From the NCBI RefSeq assembly GCF_007830545.1, contig NZ_VLLF01000001.1:682001-746000 (forward strand): DNA of 64,000 nt. The letters are read 5' to 3'. Under the pieces are notes generated by a model. The model was not told the origin of the DNA. It saw nothing but the letters and a program-made list of their open reading frames with translations, and did not search any database. Below are positions 25,187 through 34,159 of the stretch, piece by piece. This stretch comes from Roseibium hamelinense. GTDB lineage: Bacteria > Pseudomonadota > Alphaproteobacteria > Rhizobiales > Stappiaceae. The position numbers were made by a program, and so were the translations under genes. Numbering within the stretch: position 1 is the first letter of the stretch; each line of letters starts with the position of its first letter.

Positions 25187-25454
25187 TGCACTTGCCTTAC
25201 ATGTTTTCGAGCGGGCCCTGCCTGCCCGCTGCCCCCGAACTCAAGGGCCGGAGTGCCCGTACCGGCCCAAGGTTCCTTAAATACAGCGTAAAAATACTAC
25301 ACCAACAATCGACGGATCGTTAAGCCGTCCGAGGGCAGCTGCGCCGCGCAATCACGTCCCTGTGACCAAAATACAGCAATGGCGCCCGGTTTTTGCCATC
25401 TATGCGATTAATTTAGGAGATCACACTGCGGCGCTGGCACCCAATCGCCGTCAA

Positions 25455-26015
25455 CTAGAATGGAATTTCATCATCCATAGCGCCGCCTGCGCCGCCGGAA
25501 GGTCCACCATAGCCTCCGCCAGAGGAGCCACCGCCATAGCCGCCGGATGATCCGCCACCGGGACCGCCATACCCGCCACCGGAACCGGATCCGCCACCAA
25601 AGCCACCGTCACCGCCGCCCGAGCCATAGTCAGGCAGGCTGCCGCGCTGACCGCCTCCTTCACTTCGACCATCAAGCATGGTCAGGTTCGAATTGAAACC
25701 CTGCAAAACAACCTCGGTCGAATAGCGGTCCTGACCGGACTGGTCTTGCCATTTGCGTGTCTGGAGCTGGCCTTCGAGATAGACCTTTGACCCCTTGCGC
25801 AAATAGTTTTCAGCCACCTTGCACAGGCCCTCATTGAAGATGACCACCCGGTGCCACTCGGTCTTTTCCCGGCGTTCGCCGGAATTGCGGTCGCGCCAGC
25901 TTTCCGAGGTCGCGATACTCAAATTGGCAATCGGCCGCCCGTCCTGTGTGCGCCGGATTTCCGGATCCGCGCCAAGATTTCCAACCAGAATGACCTTGTT
26001 TACGCTTCCCGCCAT
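25455..26015 (-). CDS. ssb: single-stranded DNA-binding protein
   Basis: The 186-residue protein has an N-terminal OB fold ([18 protein letters not shown] through about residue 110), a Gly/Ser/Tyr-rich linker and the acidic C-terminal tip DDEIPF that recruits replication and repair partners. It binds ssDNA during replication, repair and recombination. The ATG at 26015 is preferred over 26126 because homology begins at MAGSVNKV and GGAG lies upstream. It is divergent from uvrA, a classical SOS arrangement, with a LexA-like site between them. Confidence 0.96.
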   Translation of the reverse strand: MAGSVNKVILVGNLGADPEIRRTQDGRPIANLSIATSESWRDRNSGERREKTEWHRVVIFNEGLCKVAENYLRKGSKVYLEGQLQTRKWQDQSGQDRYSTEVVLQGFNSNLTMLDGRSEGGGQRGSLPDYGSGGGDGGFGGGSGSGGGYGGPGGGSSGGYGGGSSGGGYGGPSGGAGGAMDDEIPF

Positions 26016-26591
26016 GTCTTGCGCTCCTTGCGAATTGAAGCCCGCCAAATCCACCGTGAAGCCTGCGGCCGACGCTGTGTTTGCGAACCAACTGTTTTTA
26101 TCACCATGCTTCCGGGGCCAACGCAAAGGTGCCCCTCGCTTTTGTGCGACACTAAACGTTCACCTGTGACGCTGCGCGCCTTTTCCGCACCGCCCTGCCC
26201 TTTTCCACAATCGGCGCAGGTCAACCCCCAAAATCAACCGTTTCGCCACTTCTTTGCATTTTTGCCGGTTTTTCCAGGACGGAAAAGACCCGTCTGATTC
26301 CTACGCATTACACCGGATCTTCGTTCCCCGCCTGTTCCCGATAAGGATTTAAACACCGCCGCGAACGACCGTCACGCGTTTTGTTCTTGTTTTGTACGTA
26401 AATGGTTTTTATCATATGCGTGATGTTCTGCGTCAATCTGGGTTGACATAAACCGGCCCACTGGAACCCGAGCGCAAAGGTGCTATATCCGACGTATCGA
26501 CGGCGCGGTCCAGCTTTGCGCCCATCGTTTTTATTCTTGTTGCGGTTTCACACCAAAAGACCGTCCGACCTTAGAGGCATTGAAGTTCTTC
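26016..26591. other. ssb-uvrA divergent intergenic region
   Basis: No convincing gene is seen in these 576 bases. The region should contain the two divergent promoters; the only site I can point to is the LexA-like box at 26383-26397. A short homopolymer-rich stretch near 26240-26290 has no recognisable function. Confidence 0.6.
26383..26397. promoter_or_regulatory. LexA-like SOS box
   Basis: GTTC-TTGTTTT-GTAC differs from the alphaproteobacterial LexA consensus GTTC-N7-GTTC at one position. It lies between divergent ssb and uvrA, both commonly LexA-controlled in this class, about 195 bp before the uvrA start. Confidence 0.5.
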
Positions 26592-29525
26592 ATGGCGAAA
26601 AAGGCGAAGCCGGGCCCGGCGCATTCCCCGCTGCTGACCGATCCGACCCGCACGATTTCGGTGCGCGGCGCCCGCGAGCACAATCTGAAAGGCGTCGACC
26701 TTGATCTTCCGCGCGATAAGCTGATCGTCATGACCGGCCTGTCCGGATCGGGCAAGTCATCACTTGCCTTCGACACGATCTATGCCGAGGGGCAGCGGCG
26801 GTATGTGGAAAGCCTTTCGGCCTATGCACGCCAGTTTCTGGAGATGATGCAGAAGCCGGATGTGGATCAGATCGACGGGTTGTCTCCTGCCATCTCCATT
26901 GAACAAAAAACAACCTCGCGCAACCCCCGGTCAACGGTCGGGACCGTGACCGAGATTTACGACTACATGCGCCTGCTGTTTGCCCGCGTCGGCGTTCCGT
27001 ATTCGCCTGCGACCGGTTTGCCGATCGAGAGCCAGACCGTCAGTCAGATGGTCGATCGGGTAATGGACCTTGAAGAGGGAACACGGCTTTACCTGCTTGC
27101 GCCGGTGGTGCGCGGGCGGAAGGGCGAATACCGCAAAGAGCTCGCCGAGCTTATGAAAAAGGGCTTTCAACGGGTCAAAATCGACGGTGCGTTCCATGAG
27201 ATTGCCGACGCCCCGGCACTCGACAAGAAGTTCAAGCATGACATCGACGTTGTCGTCGACCGCATTGTTGTGCGCGACGATATTGCGGGCCGTCTCGCCG
27301 ATTCCTTTGAAACAGCACTCCAACTCGCTGACGGTATCGCGGTTGCCGAGTATGCCGACAAAACGGATGGCAAAGGCGATCCCGAACGGCTGATTTTTTC
27401 GGAGAAATTCGCCTGCCCTGTCTCCGGGTTCACGATCCCGGAAATCGAGCCGCGGCTGTTCTCGTTCAACAATCCGTTTGGTGCTTGCCCGACATGTGAC
27501 GGACTGGGCACCACATTGGCCTTTGAGGCCGATCTGGTGGTACCGGACCACGCATTGTCGTTGCGCGAGGGCGCCGTGCTGCCCTGGGCCAAAACGGGCT
27601 CAACATCGCCTTATTATACCCAGACGCTCGAAGCTCTCTGCCGGCATTTCGACGTCGCCATGACAACGCCCTGGAAGGATCTCCCGCAAGAGTTCCAAAC
27701 CGCGGTTCTTTACGGCACCGGCAAGGACAAGATCGAATTTGTCTACGACGATGGTGTGCGCAGCTACCGCACGGAGAAAGCCTTCGAGGGTGTGATCGGT
27801 AACATTGAACGTCGCTGGCGAGAGACCGAATCGACATGGGTGCGGGAAGAACTGGCGAGGTTCCAGTCCGATCATGCCTGCCCGGCCTGTGACGGGTACC
27901 GCCTGAAGCCGGAAGCGCTGGCCGTCAAGATCGCGGGACGTCATATCGGAGAGGCGACACATCTGTCGATCCGCGACGCGCGCGATTGGTTTGACGGCCT
28001 GCCGGCGCAGCTCTCTGACAAACACCAGGAAATCGCGGGACGCATCCTCAAGGAAATCCGGGAACGGCTGAAATTTCTCAATGATGTCGGACTTGAATAC
28101 CTGACCATGTCCCGATCTTCCGGCACACTGTCCGGCGGGGAAAGCCAGCGCATCCGGCTGGCCTCACAGATCGGTTCCGGCCTGACCGGGGTTTTGTATG
28201 TTCTCGATGAACCGTCGATCGGCCTGCACCAGCGCGACAATGCGCGGCTCCTCGAAACCTTGAAACATCTGCGCGATCTCGGCAACACCGTGATTGTTGT
28301 CGAACATGACGAGGACGCGGTGCTGACGGCTGATTACGTGGTTGATGTCGGCCCCGGCGCCGGGGTTCATGGCGGACAGGTCGTCGCCAGCGGCACCCCG
28401 CAGGACATAATGGCCAATCCAAACTCACTGACCGGTCAGTATCTGTCCGGCGATCTGATGATCCCCATGCCGCCCGAACGGCGCAAGATCAACAGGAAAA
28501 AGCAGGTTTCAGTCGTCGGAGCCCGGGGCAACAACCTGAAAGACGTGTCCGTCGACATTCCGCTCGGCACATTCACCTGTGTGACCGGCGTTTCCGGGGG
28601 CGGCAAGTCGACATTCCTGATCGATACGCTCTTCAAGGCGGCGGCCCGGCGTCTGAACGGGGCCCGCGACAATCCAGCACCACACGACCGGATCGACGGG
28701 CTGGAAATTCTCGACAAGGTCATCGACATCGATCAATCGCCGATCGGTCGCACGCCGCGTTCCAACCCAGCCACTTACACAGGTGCTTTCACGCCGATCC
28801 GGGAATGGTTCGCCGGCATGCCCGAGGCGAAGGCCAGAGGCTATGCGCCCGGGCGGTTTTCGTTCAACGTCAAAGGCGGCCGCTGCGAGGCCTGCCAGGG
28901 AGATGGTGTTATCAAGATTGAGATGCACTTTTTGCCTGACGTTTATGTCACATGTGACGTGTGCAAGGGCAAACGCTACAATCGCGAAACTCTAGAAGTC
29001 CTGTTTAAAGGCAAGTCGATCGCCGATGTTCTTGACATGACAGTTGAAGAAGCCGCCAGCTTCTTTTCCGCCGTTCCGGCCGTCCGCGACAAGATGGAAA
29101 CGCTGGCCCGGGTCGGGCTCGGCTATATCAAAGTCGGCCAACAGGCCACAACATTGTCAGGCGGCGAAGCGCAGCGCGTCAAACTTGCCAAAGAGCTGTC
29201 AAAACGCTCCACCGGACGCACGCTCTATATCCTGGACGAACCGACGACCGGCCTTCATTTCCATGATGTCGCCAAGCTGTTGGAGGTTCTTCACGAGTTG
29301 GTCGACCAGGGTAATACGGTGCTGGTGATCGAGCACAATCTGGAGGTAATCAAGACCGCGGACTGGATCGTCGATCTTGGACCGGAGGGTGGCGACGGCG
29401 GCGGAACACTTGTCGCCAGCGGACGCCCCGAAGATGTTGCGGACGTTGCGGAAAGTTACACAGGGCAGTTTCTCAAGGAATTGCTGGAGCGCCGTCCGCA
29501 CCGCGCACCGACTGCGGCGGAATAA
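26592..29525 (+). CDS. uvrA: excinuclease ABC subunit A
   Basis: The 977-residue protein is full-length UvrA. The first ATPase has Walker [13 protein letters not shown], a CxxC zinc element (CPTCDGLGT), a second [13 protein letters not shown] block and the signature [16 protein letters not shown]. The second ATPase has [15 protein letters not shown], the zinc finger CEACQGDG...[10 protein letters not shown], the signature [16 protein letters not shown] and Walker [13 protein letters not shown]. It scans DNA for bulky lesions and loads UvrB for nucleotide excision repair. The ATG at 26592 is preferred over the in-frame TTG at 26580. An intrinsic terminator follows at 29590. Confidence 0.97.
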   Translation: MAKKAKPGPAHSPLLTDPTRTISVRGAREHNLKGVDLDLPRDKLIVMTGLSGSGKSSLAFDTIYAEGQRRYVESLSAYARQFLEMMQKPDVDQIDGLSPAISIEQKTTSRNPRSTVGTVTEIYDYMRLLFARVGVPYSPATGLPIESQTVSQMVDRVMDLEEGTRLYLLAPVVRGRKGEYRKELAELMKKGFQRVKIDGAFHEIADAPALDKKFKHDIDVVVDRIVVRDDIAGRLADSFETALQLADGIAVAEYADKTDGKGDPERLIFSEKFACPVSGFTIPEIEPRLFSFNNPFGACPTCDGLGTTLAFEADLVVPDHALSLREGAVLPWAKTGSTSPYYTQTLEALCRHFDVAMTTPWKDLPQEFQTAVLYGTGKDKIEFVYDDGVRSYRTEKAFEGVIGNIERRWRETESTWVREELARFQSDHACPACDGYRLKPEALAVKIAGRHIGEATHLSIRDARDWFDGLPAQLSDKHQEIAGRILKEIRERLKFLNDVGLEYLTMSRSSGTLSGGESQRIRLASQIGSGLTGVLYVLDEPSIGLHQRDNARLLETLKHLRDLGNTVIVVEHDEDAVLTADYVVDVGPGAGVHGGQVVASGTPQDIMANPNSLTGQYLSGDLMIPMPPERRKINRKKQVSVVGARGNNLKDVSVDIPLGTFTCVTGVSGGGKSTFLIDTLFKAAARRLNGARDNPAPHDRIDGLEILDKVIDIDQSPIGRTPRSNPATYTGAFTPIREWFAGMPEAKARGYAPGRFSFNVKGGRCEACQGDGVIKIEMHFLPDVYVTCDVCKGKRYNRETLEVLFKGKSIADVLDMTVEEAASFFSAVPAVRDKMETLARVGLGYIKVGQQATTLSGGEAQRVKLAKELSKRSTGRTLYILDEPTTGLHFHDVAKLLEVLHELVDQGNTVLVIEHNLEVIKTADWIVDLGPEGGDGGGTLVASGRPEDVADVAESYTGQFLKELLERRPHRAPTAAE

Positions 29526-29589
29526 ACCAGCAGGCTTCGTTATTGCGCTGCACCCTTTGATTTCTTTCGCATTTTTCTGAATTTGAGAG

Positions 29590-29619
29590 GAGCTCCGCAC
29601 AGGTTGCGGGGCTCTTTTT
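29590..29619 (+). terminator. intrinsic terminator of uvrA
   Basis: GAGCTCCGCA pairs with TGCGGGGCTC (one G-U wobble) over a five-base loop, followed directly by TTTTTG. It is a typical Rho-independent terminator 65 bp after the uvrA stop. Confidence 0.85.
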
Positions 29620-29754
29620 GTGCGTTGCAATATGCGCATGACTGACATGCGTAGATCGCACTTCTTTAATTTCGGCTCCCGAATTATATACTGGTCAACA
29701 ACGACGGCGGCCGGGGTTACCCGTAACCGTACCGTAATAAGGAAGAAAAAGAAG

Positions 29755-29904
29755 ATGTTTGGTAACGTCTTCCGGAAATACCATGACTGGGTCAAGTATC
29801 GTCGCGCTGTTGATGAGTTGTCCCGTCTTTCCAGTCGCGAATTGAGCGACTTGGGCATTACCCGCAACGAAATCGAGTTCGTTGCACGCCGTACACGCGG
29901 CTAA
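29755..29904 (+). CDS. small DUF1127 protein (CcaF1-like)
   Basis: The 49-residue protein matches the DUF1127 (YjiS-like) pattern: an aromatic/basic start (FRKYHDWVKYRRAVDELS) and the conserved core LSSRELSDLGITRNEIEFVAR. In Rhodobacter sphaeroides a DUF1127 protein, CcaF1, is an RNA-binding protein encoded directly upstream of, and co-transcribed with, the CcsR small RNAs. The same arrangement is seen here: three CCTCCTCCC-loop hairpins follow within 20 bases of the stop. The frame stays open upstream to 29620, but the ATG at 29755 gives the usual length and has AAGGAAG before it. Arg/Lys content suits RNA binding. Confidence 0.88.
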   Translation: MFGNVFRKYHDWVKYRRAVDELSRLSSRELSDLGITRNEIEFVARRTRG

Positions 29905-29922
29905 CATAGAGTTCGCGCTCGC

Positions 29923-30033
29923 CGGGCTACCTCCTCCCAAGCCCGAACAGCGTGCGACCCGGCGAAGTTACCTCCTCCCAACTTCGCCACGTCAAAACGA
30001 CGCCTGCCAGTACCTCCTCCCACTGGCAGGCGT
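29923..30033 (+). ncRNA. CcsR/cuckoo-type small RNA cluster with three CCUCCUCCC loops
   Basis: Three hairpins in a row each expose the identical loop ACCTCCTCCCA: 29923-29945 (stem CGGGCT/AGCCCG), 29961-29988 (stem GGCGAAGT/ACTTCGCC) and 30000-30033 (11-bp stem ACGCCTGCCAG/CTGGCAGGCGT), the last followed by TCGTTTTT. Stems differ in sequence while loops are identical, so the loop is under selection. CCUCCUCCC is an anti-Shine-Dalgarno sequence. Position behind a DUF1127 gene matches the stress-induced CcsR RNAs of Rhodobacter and the wider cuckoo RNA family. Processing from the DUF1127 transcript into one or more small RNAs is the likely mode. The last hairpin also terminates transcription. 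Confidence 0.85.
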
Positions 30034-30096
30034 TCGTTTTTCTACCTTTGCAAAATAGTTCGTCAGTTCTTCAAAACACAAAAACTCGCCTTAAAA

Positions 30097-30121
30097 CCGT
30101 ACGGTCCTGTACGGTACGTAC
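30097..30121. promoter_or_regulatory. candidate regulator site upstream of second DUF1127 gene
   Basis: CCGTAC-GGTCCT-GTACGG is a perfect inverted repeat (30097-30114) and is followed at once by GTACGTAC. It lies about 195 bp before the second DUF1127 start in an otherwise gene-free 258-bp stretch. The binding factor is unknown. Confidence 0.35.
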
Positions 30122-30308
30122 AAGCTATGTATTGCTGCTCCGATTTTGCATATTAACGCTTTGGTGACTTGCATTTTTAGCAAGGCAGACTTGCGGAACA
30201 CCCCCTACCTTGCACTGCAACTAAGGTCTATATCCCGTTTGTAAGTTGATGACGGGCCAGACACCGGTAGGCGGTGCCGTGGCCATGAGAGACACGAAAG
30301 GCCACACT

Positions 30309-30458
30309 ATGCTCGATACAGTTATCCGCAAATACAACAACTGGAAACGCTACCGTTCGACATACGAAGAATTGTCTTCGTTGAGCAACCGCGAACTGAA
30401 CGATCTGGGCATTGCCCGCTCAGATATCGACCGGTACGCACGCGCCTCCATTCGCTGA
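30309..30458 (+). CDS. second small DUF1127 protein
   Basis: The 49-residue protein is a clear paralogue of the one at 29755. It begins LDTVIRKYNNWKRYRSTYEELS and has the core LSNRELNDLGIARSDIDRYAR. An in-frame start at 30285 is possible, but the ATG at 30309 gives the usual family length. It is followed by two hairpins with C-rich loops at 30461 and 30527, repeating the layout of the first cassette in a less conserved form. The two cassettes probably arose by duplication. Function is inferred from the CcaF1 example only. Confidence 0.85.
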   Translation: MLDTVIRKYNNWKRYRSTYEELSSLSNRELNDLGIARSDIDRYARASIR

Positions 30459-30460
30459 TC

Positions 30461-30557
30461 CATTCGGCGCCCCCGCTTCCTCCCATGGGGAGCTGCCGAA
30501 TGCGCGCTGTAAGGCGCACCCAAAAGACACCTGCCGGACCCTCCCGCCGGCAGGTGT
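30461..30557 (+). ncRNA. degenerate CcsR-like hairpin pair behind second DUF1127 gene
   Basis: The first hairpin (30461-30502) has outer stem CATTCGGC/GCCGAATG, inner stem CCCC/GGGG and loop GCTTCCTCCCAT. The second (30527-30557) has the perfect 11-bp stem ACACCTGCCGG/CCGGCAGGTGT, loop ACCCTCCCG and a TTTTTT tail, so it is also a strong terminator. Both loops keep a CTCCC core resembling the CCTCCTCCC motif of the first cluster but are not identical to it. A small 30501-30518 stem lies between them. It is probably an sRNA derived from the DUF1127 mRNA, with weaker or altered anti-Shine-Dalgarno targeting. Confidence 0.65.
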
Positions 30558-30560
30558 TTT

Positions 30561-31202
30561 TTATATTCCGCCGGACCGCGACATCCATGCGTGCATACCG
30601 ATGATATCGGGTGGACTACCATTTCCCCGGCGCCAAGAGTCGACCGCGTAAACCTCTCCCGATTTTATCTCGCGCACAGCCGCAGTGGCATGCGGATACC
30701 GTCCATCCAGGAAAAAGCCGCGCGACACAGGTGCGCTCACTGCGTGATGGCGCAGGAACCCATTCTTTTCGGCCACGAGAAGAAGCGATGTTGTATTCGT
30801 CGCCTCATCTATACAGTCCATCTGGCCACGCTTTCCCGCATTTTGCATATCCAGCCCGCCGATGTCGCCGGAAGACCCGACCGGCTTCGCAACGCTCCGT
30901 TCCTGCCAGCTGACCGCTCTGGCGATCGCACGGCGCTCCGCCGCGGGTGACCCGCGTCCACGGGACAAGATCGCGCGCAACCGATTGAGGTCGCGCCGGG
31001 TGAAATCCACCGGTGTTTTATAGGTGCAGCCAAAACCATGGCAGACATAGGTGCGGTCAGGACGCGGCGCGACACCGTTGTGACCATTGTACCAGCCAAC
31101 AGCGCTTCCGCCCGATTGTGCGGCACAACCGGCAACTAAAAAAGACACGGCAATCGCCGTAGACAGCCCCGGAACGCCGAAGCTCAAAGACTTTTTCGAC
31201 AC
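30561..31202 (-). CDS. hypothetical lipoprotein with cysteine-rich mid-region
   Basis: I do not recognise the family. The 213-residue protein has a lipoprotein signal (STAIAVSFLVAGC, lipobox LVAGC near residue 26). A region follows with YVCHGFGCTYKTPVDFTRRDLNRL and QERSVAKPVGSSGDIGG, then a part with MDCIDEATNTTSLLLVAEKNGFLRHHAV and a Gly-rich C-terminus containing REIKSGEVYAVDSWRRGNG. The DCIDEATNTT block looks like a possible catalytic segment but matches nothing I can name. It is convergent with the second sRNA cassette, whose terminator ends four bases from its stop. Confidence 0.7.
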   Translation of the reverse strand: MSKKSLSFGVPGLSTAIAVSFLVAGCAAQSGGSAVGWYNGHNGVAPRPDRTYVCHGFGCTYKTPVDFTRRDLNRLRAILSRGRGSPAAERRAIARAVSWQERSVAKPVGSSGDIGGLDMQNAGKRGQMDCIDEATNTTSLLLVAEKNGFLRHHAVSAPVSRGFFLDGRYPHATAAVREIKSGEVYAVDSWRRGNGSPPDIIGMHAWMSRSGGI

Positions 31203-31433
31203 TGATTACGAGCCCCCTCGCAAATAGGTTTACCGGCAACTTAGCCGTATTGCGCCGGATTCCCCAACGGAATCCTCTCAAAACCAATTGCAGCGCCAAA
31301 GGGAAAACGGTAATGATTTCGCCCAATTGCAGCACAGCTGCTGCAGAGGCCGCTCATAGCAGGATATCTGCGCCAAATGGCACAACCGCTTGCGCGCCGG
31401 CCGAACCGAAAAAACCAGCTCCAAGGACGATCC

Positions 31434-32849
31434 ATGACGCCCATTCATGTAATTGGTGGCGGCCTCGCCGGTTCCGAAGCCGCCTGGCAGATCGCACAAC
31501 GCGGCATCCAGGTAGTGCTGCATGAGATGCGTCCCGTGCGGAAAACCGAAGCCCATACCACGGACGGGCTTGCGGAACTTGTGTGCTCAAACTCTTTCCG
31601 CTCTGATGATTCAGACCAGAACGCGGTGGGATTGATTCACCACGAGCTCCGCCGGTGCGGATCGCTGATCATGCGCTGTGCGGATGAAAATCAGGTTCCG
31701 GCCGGCAGTGCGCTTGCCGTTGACCGGAACGGATTCTCCGATGCGGTTACCAAAGCCCTCGAAGAGCATCCTCTTATCGAGATAGAGCGCGGCGAAATCG
31801 CGGGTCTTCCGCCCCAGGAGTGGACCTCGGTGATCGTTGCGACCGGTCCATTGACCTCTCCTGCCCTGTCCGAAGCGGTTTTGGCGAAAAGCGGCGAGGA
31901 TGCGCTGGCATTTTTCGACGCCATCGCACCGATTGTGCATTTCGACAGCATCGATATGAACGAGGCCTGGTTCCAGTCACGTTATGACAAGGTGGGCCCT
32001 GGCGGCAACGGAAAGGACTATCTCAACTGTCCGATGGACAAGGCGCAATACGACGCCTTTATTGACGCTCTGATTGCCGGCGATACCGCGGACTTCAAGG
32101 AATGGGAAGCCAACACGCCCTATTTCGACGGTTGCCTGCCGATTGAGGTGATGGCGGCCCGCGGCCGGGAAACGCTCCGCCACGGTCCAATGAAGCCGAT
32201 GGGTTTGACCAATGCACACAATCCAGACGTCAAGGCCTACGCAGTTGTCCAACTGCGGCAGGACAATGCGCTCGGCACGCTTTACAACATGGTCGGCTTT
32301 CAAACCAAACTGAAATACGGCGCGCAGGCCGACATCTTCAGAATGATCCCCGGCCTTGAGGATGCTCAGTTTGCCCGGCTCGGCGGTTTGCACCGCAACA
32401 CTTTCCTGAATTCTCCGAAAGTGCTCGATGCCCAATTACGGCTCAAGGCAGATCCGAGATTGCGGTTCGCAGGGCAAATTACCGGCTGCGAAGGGTATGT
32501 GGAATCGGCCAGTGTCGGCTGTATGGCAGGCTTGTTTGCGGCCTCGGAGCAAATTGGCCACATGCTCTCTGCGCCACCGCAAACGACCGCGATGGGCGCG
32601 CTCCTTGCCCATATCACCGGTGGTCACATCGCGCGCGACGACGGGGACGGCAAACCGCGCTCGTTTCAGCCGATGAATGTCAATTTCGGGCTGTTTCCCC
32701 CGGTTGAAGCCCCAAAAACCGATGAGACCGGCAAACGGCTGAAAGGCAAGGACAAGTCGCGGGCTAAAAAACTTGCCATGACCCAACGCGCCAAGGCGGA
32801 CTTCGAAACCTGGATCCGAACGTTCGAATTGCCCGTCGCAGCGGAGTAA
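31434..32849 (+). CDS. trmFO: folate-dependent tRNA (uracil-54-C5)-methyltransferase
   Basis: The 471-residue FAD enzyme starts with the dinucleotide-binding motif [19 protein letters not shown]. It contains family blocks [61 protein letters not shown] and [17 protein letters not shown], plus [11 protein letters not shown]. It makes ribothymidine at tRNA position 54 using methylenetetrahydrofolate. The ATG at 31434 has AAGGAC upstream and starts the flavin motif, so the longer frame to 31377 is rejected. It converges with the squalene-synthase-like gene five bases downstream. Confidence 0.95.
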   Translation: MTPIHVIGGGLAGSEAAWQIAQRGIQVVLHEMRPVRKTEAHTTDGLAELVCSNSFRSDDSDQNAVGLIHHELRRCGSLIMRCADENQVPAGSALAVDRNGFSDAVTKALEEHPLIEIERGEIAGLPPQEWTSVIVATGPLTSPALSEAVLAKSGEDALAFFDAIAPIVHFDSIDMNEAWFQSRYDKVGPGGNGKDYLNCPMDKAQYDAFIDALIAGDTADFKEWEANTPYFDGCLPIEVMAARGRETLRHGPMKPMGLTNAHNPDVKAYAVVQLRQDNALGTLYNMVGFQTKLKYGAQADIFRMIPGLEDAQFARLGGLHRNTFLNSPKVLDAQLRLKADPRLRFAGQITGCEGYVESASVGCMAGLFAASEQIGHMLSAPPQTTAMGALLAHITGGHIARDDGDGKPRSFQPMNVNFGLFPPVEAPKTDETGKRLKGKDKSRAKKLAMTQRAKADFETWIRTFELPVAAE

Positions 32850-32853
32850 AGCG

Positions 32854-33711
32854 TTAAGCCAGAAATCCGTCGATGGTTTTTTTGGACGCCCGCCAAAGCG
32901 TCCACTGGCGGCGGAGTTTCGACAGCTCCGCCAGCTCCTTCAGCGGATCGCGCGATTGTTTTTCCATCAGCTTCAAATAAGGTTCGACAAGCGCGAGCGG
33001 CAAATAGGCCGCCGAGATATGCTCCGGCACTTCCCTGCTGTTCTGGCGCACGCGTTTGAGATGATGGCGGGCATGCCCGGCCAGTTCACCCAAGGCGGCC
33101 ACCAACTGCGGTGTGGTCTCACCTTTGAAGACCGTTTCGATCTCAACATTATGCCGCTCAAGCAGGTCTTTCGGCAGATAAACCTGCCGACGGGACGCAT
33201 GGTAAGGCAGGGACCGCAAGAGACCTGTAAAGGAATAGGCAACACCGGCATGACCGGCGATGGTTGCCGTTTGCGGATCCTGGCCGCCATTGAGGATCAG
33301 GCTGGCAAGCTGGAAGACCGCCGACGTCGTTTCACCGCTGTAGCCTTCCAGATCGTTGAGGCTCGGCATTGGGTCATCATAGAGATCGAACACCCGGGCG
33401 TCGATTAACGCCAGAAATGACTGCTTTGGCAGGTTGTAGGTGCGGATGGTGTCTTGCAAGGCCGCTGCAACCGGATTGGCATTGGCGTCACCATGTTCCA
33501 CCCCTTCGAAGAAATCCCGCCACCACTGCAGGCGAATTTCGCCCGGCAGCGGATCGCTGACCATTTGCCGCACACGGGCGATTTCCGCATTAAAGGCGTA
33601 AAGCGCGAACAGTCCTGACCGTTGCTTTTCCGGCGCAAACAACGCCGACACATAACGGTTCCAGTCAAGCTCCCGCAGGCGGTCGGCCGCATGTTCAAAG
33701 TTGGAGCTCAT
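32854..33711 (-). CDS. squalene/phytoene synthase-family protein (NDUFAF6-like)
   Basis: The 285-residue protein has the isoprenyl synthase fold markers ALYAFNAEIARVR, LQWWRDFFEG, DLYDDPMPSLNDLEGY (first Asp-rich position) and GVAYSFTGLLRSLPYHASRRQVYLP. The second Asp-rich motif needed for prenyl condensation is replaced around LPKDLLERHNVE, so real squalene synthase activity is doubtful. This pattern resembles the mitochondrial complex I assembly factor NDUFAF6. The neighbour at 33773 is a Mth938/NDUFAF3-like gene, and both sit downstream of secDF. A role in respiratory complex assembly is an inference. Confidence 0.75.
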   Translation of the reverse strand: MSSNFEHAADRLRELDWNRYVSALFAPEKQRSGLFALYAFNAEIARVRQMVSDPLPGEIRLQWWRDFFEGVEHGDANANPVAAALQDTIRTYNLPKQSFLALIDARVFDLYDDPMPSLNDLEGYSGETTSAVFQLASLILNGGQDPQTATIAGHAGVAYSFTGLLRSLPYHASRRQVYLPKDLLERHNVEIETVFKGETTPQLVAALGELAGHARHHLKRVRQNSREVPEHISAAYLPLALVEPYLKLMEKQSRDPLKELAELSKLRRQWTLWRASKKTIDGFLA

Positions 33712-33772
33712 TCAAACGCCTTCGGTCATTCTGTCGAAGCGCAACTTGTGCACAGGGACCCTTAGCAGCTGG

Positions 33773-34150
33773 TTACTCGACAGCGATAAGCGCTGCGGCA
33801 ACGGCCCGGTCTTCGGACAGCAGCACATTGAGTGTGCGCACCGCGGCGCCGGTCGACATCGGGTCGGCCAGGATCCCGGCTTCCCGGAACGCAGCCTTGA
33901 TATCTGCAGGCAGCGGACACAGGTCCGGCCCGGTCCCCACAAGCAACACTTCAATGTCGCCGGTCTCGTCGAACACCTTCTGGAACCGCGCCAGTGATAA
34001 ATCCGAGGCGGCGGCAATGTTCCAGCCGTATATCCCGCTCGGGAGGCAAAGGATCGATCCCTTGTGCGACATATCTGCGAACCGGAACCCGCCTCCGCCA
34101 TAGGCGTCGACGGGAGCCCGTCCCGGGAAGTGGGCGTCACGAATTTCCAT
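33773..34150 (-). CDS. Mth938-like domain protein (NDUFAF3-like)
   Basis: The 125-residue protein is one Mth938 (DUF498) domain: an N-terminal AYGGGGFRFADMSHKGSILCLPSGIYGW, VLLVGTGPDLCPLPADI and ADPMSTGAAVRTLNVLLSEDRAVAAALIAV. The mammalian homologue NDUFAF3 assists complex I assembly. It lies nine bases after secF on the same strand and 62 bp before the NDUFAF6-like gene, which suggests co-expression. The family call is firm; the cellular role is inferred. Confidence 0.85.
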   Translation of the reverse strand: MEIRDAHFPGRAPVDAYGGGGFRFADMSHKGSILCLPSGIYGWNIAAASDLSLARFQKVFDETGDIEVLLVGTGPDLCPLPADIKAAFREAGILADPMSTGAAVRTLNVLLSEDRAVAAALIAVE

Positions 34151-34159
34151 GATGCCGCA

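Noticed and set aside
29620..29754. Stress-sigma-factor promoter before the first DUF1127 gene
   Set aside because: A heat-shock-type promoter is expected from the Rhodobacter example, but I could not match -35 and -10 elements with acceptable spacing.
32854..33711. Squalene-synthase-like gene as a hopanoid biosynthesis gene
   Set aside because: No hpn genes are near, a second Asp-rich motif is not evident, and the neighbour is an NDUFAF3-like gene.
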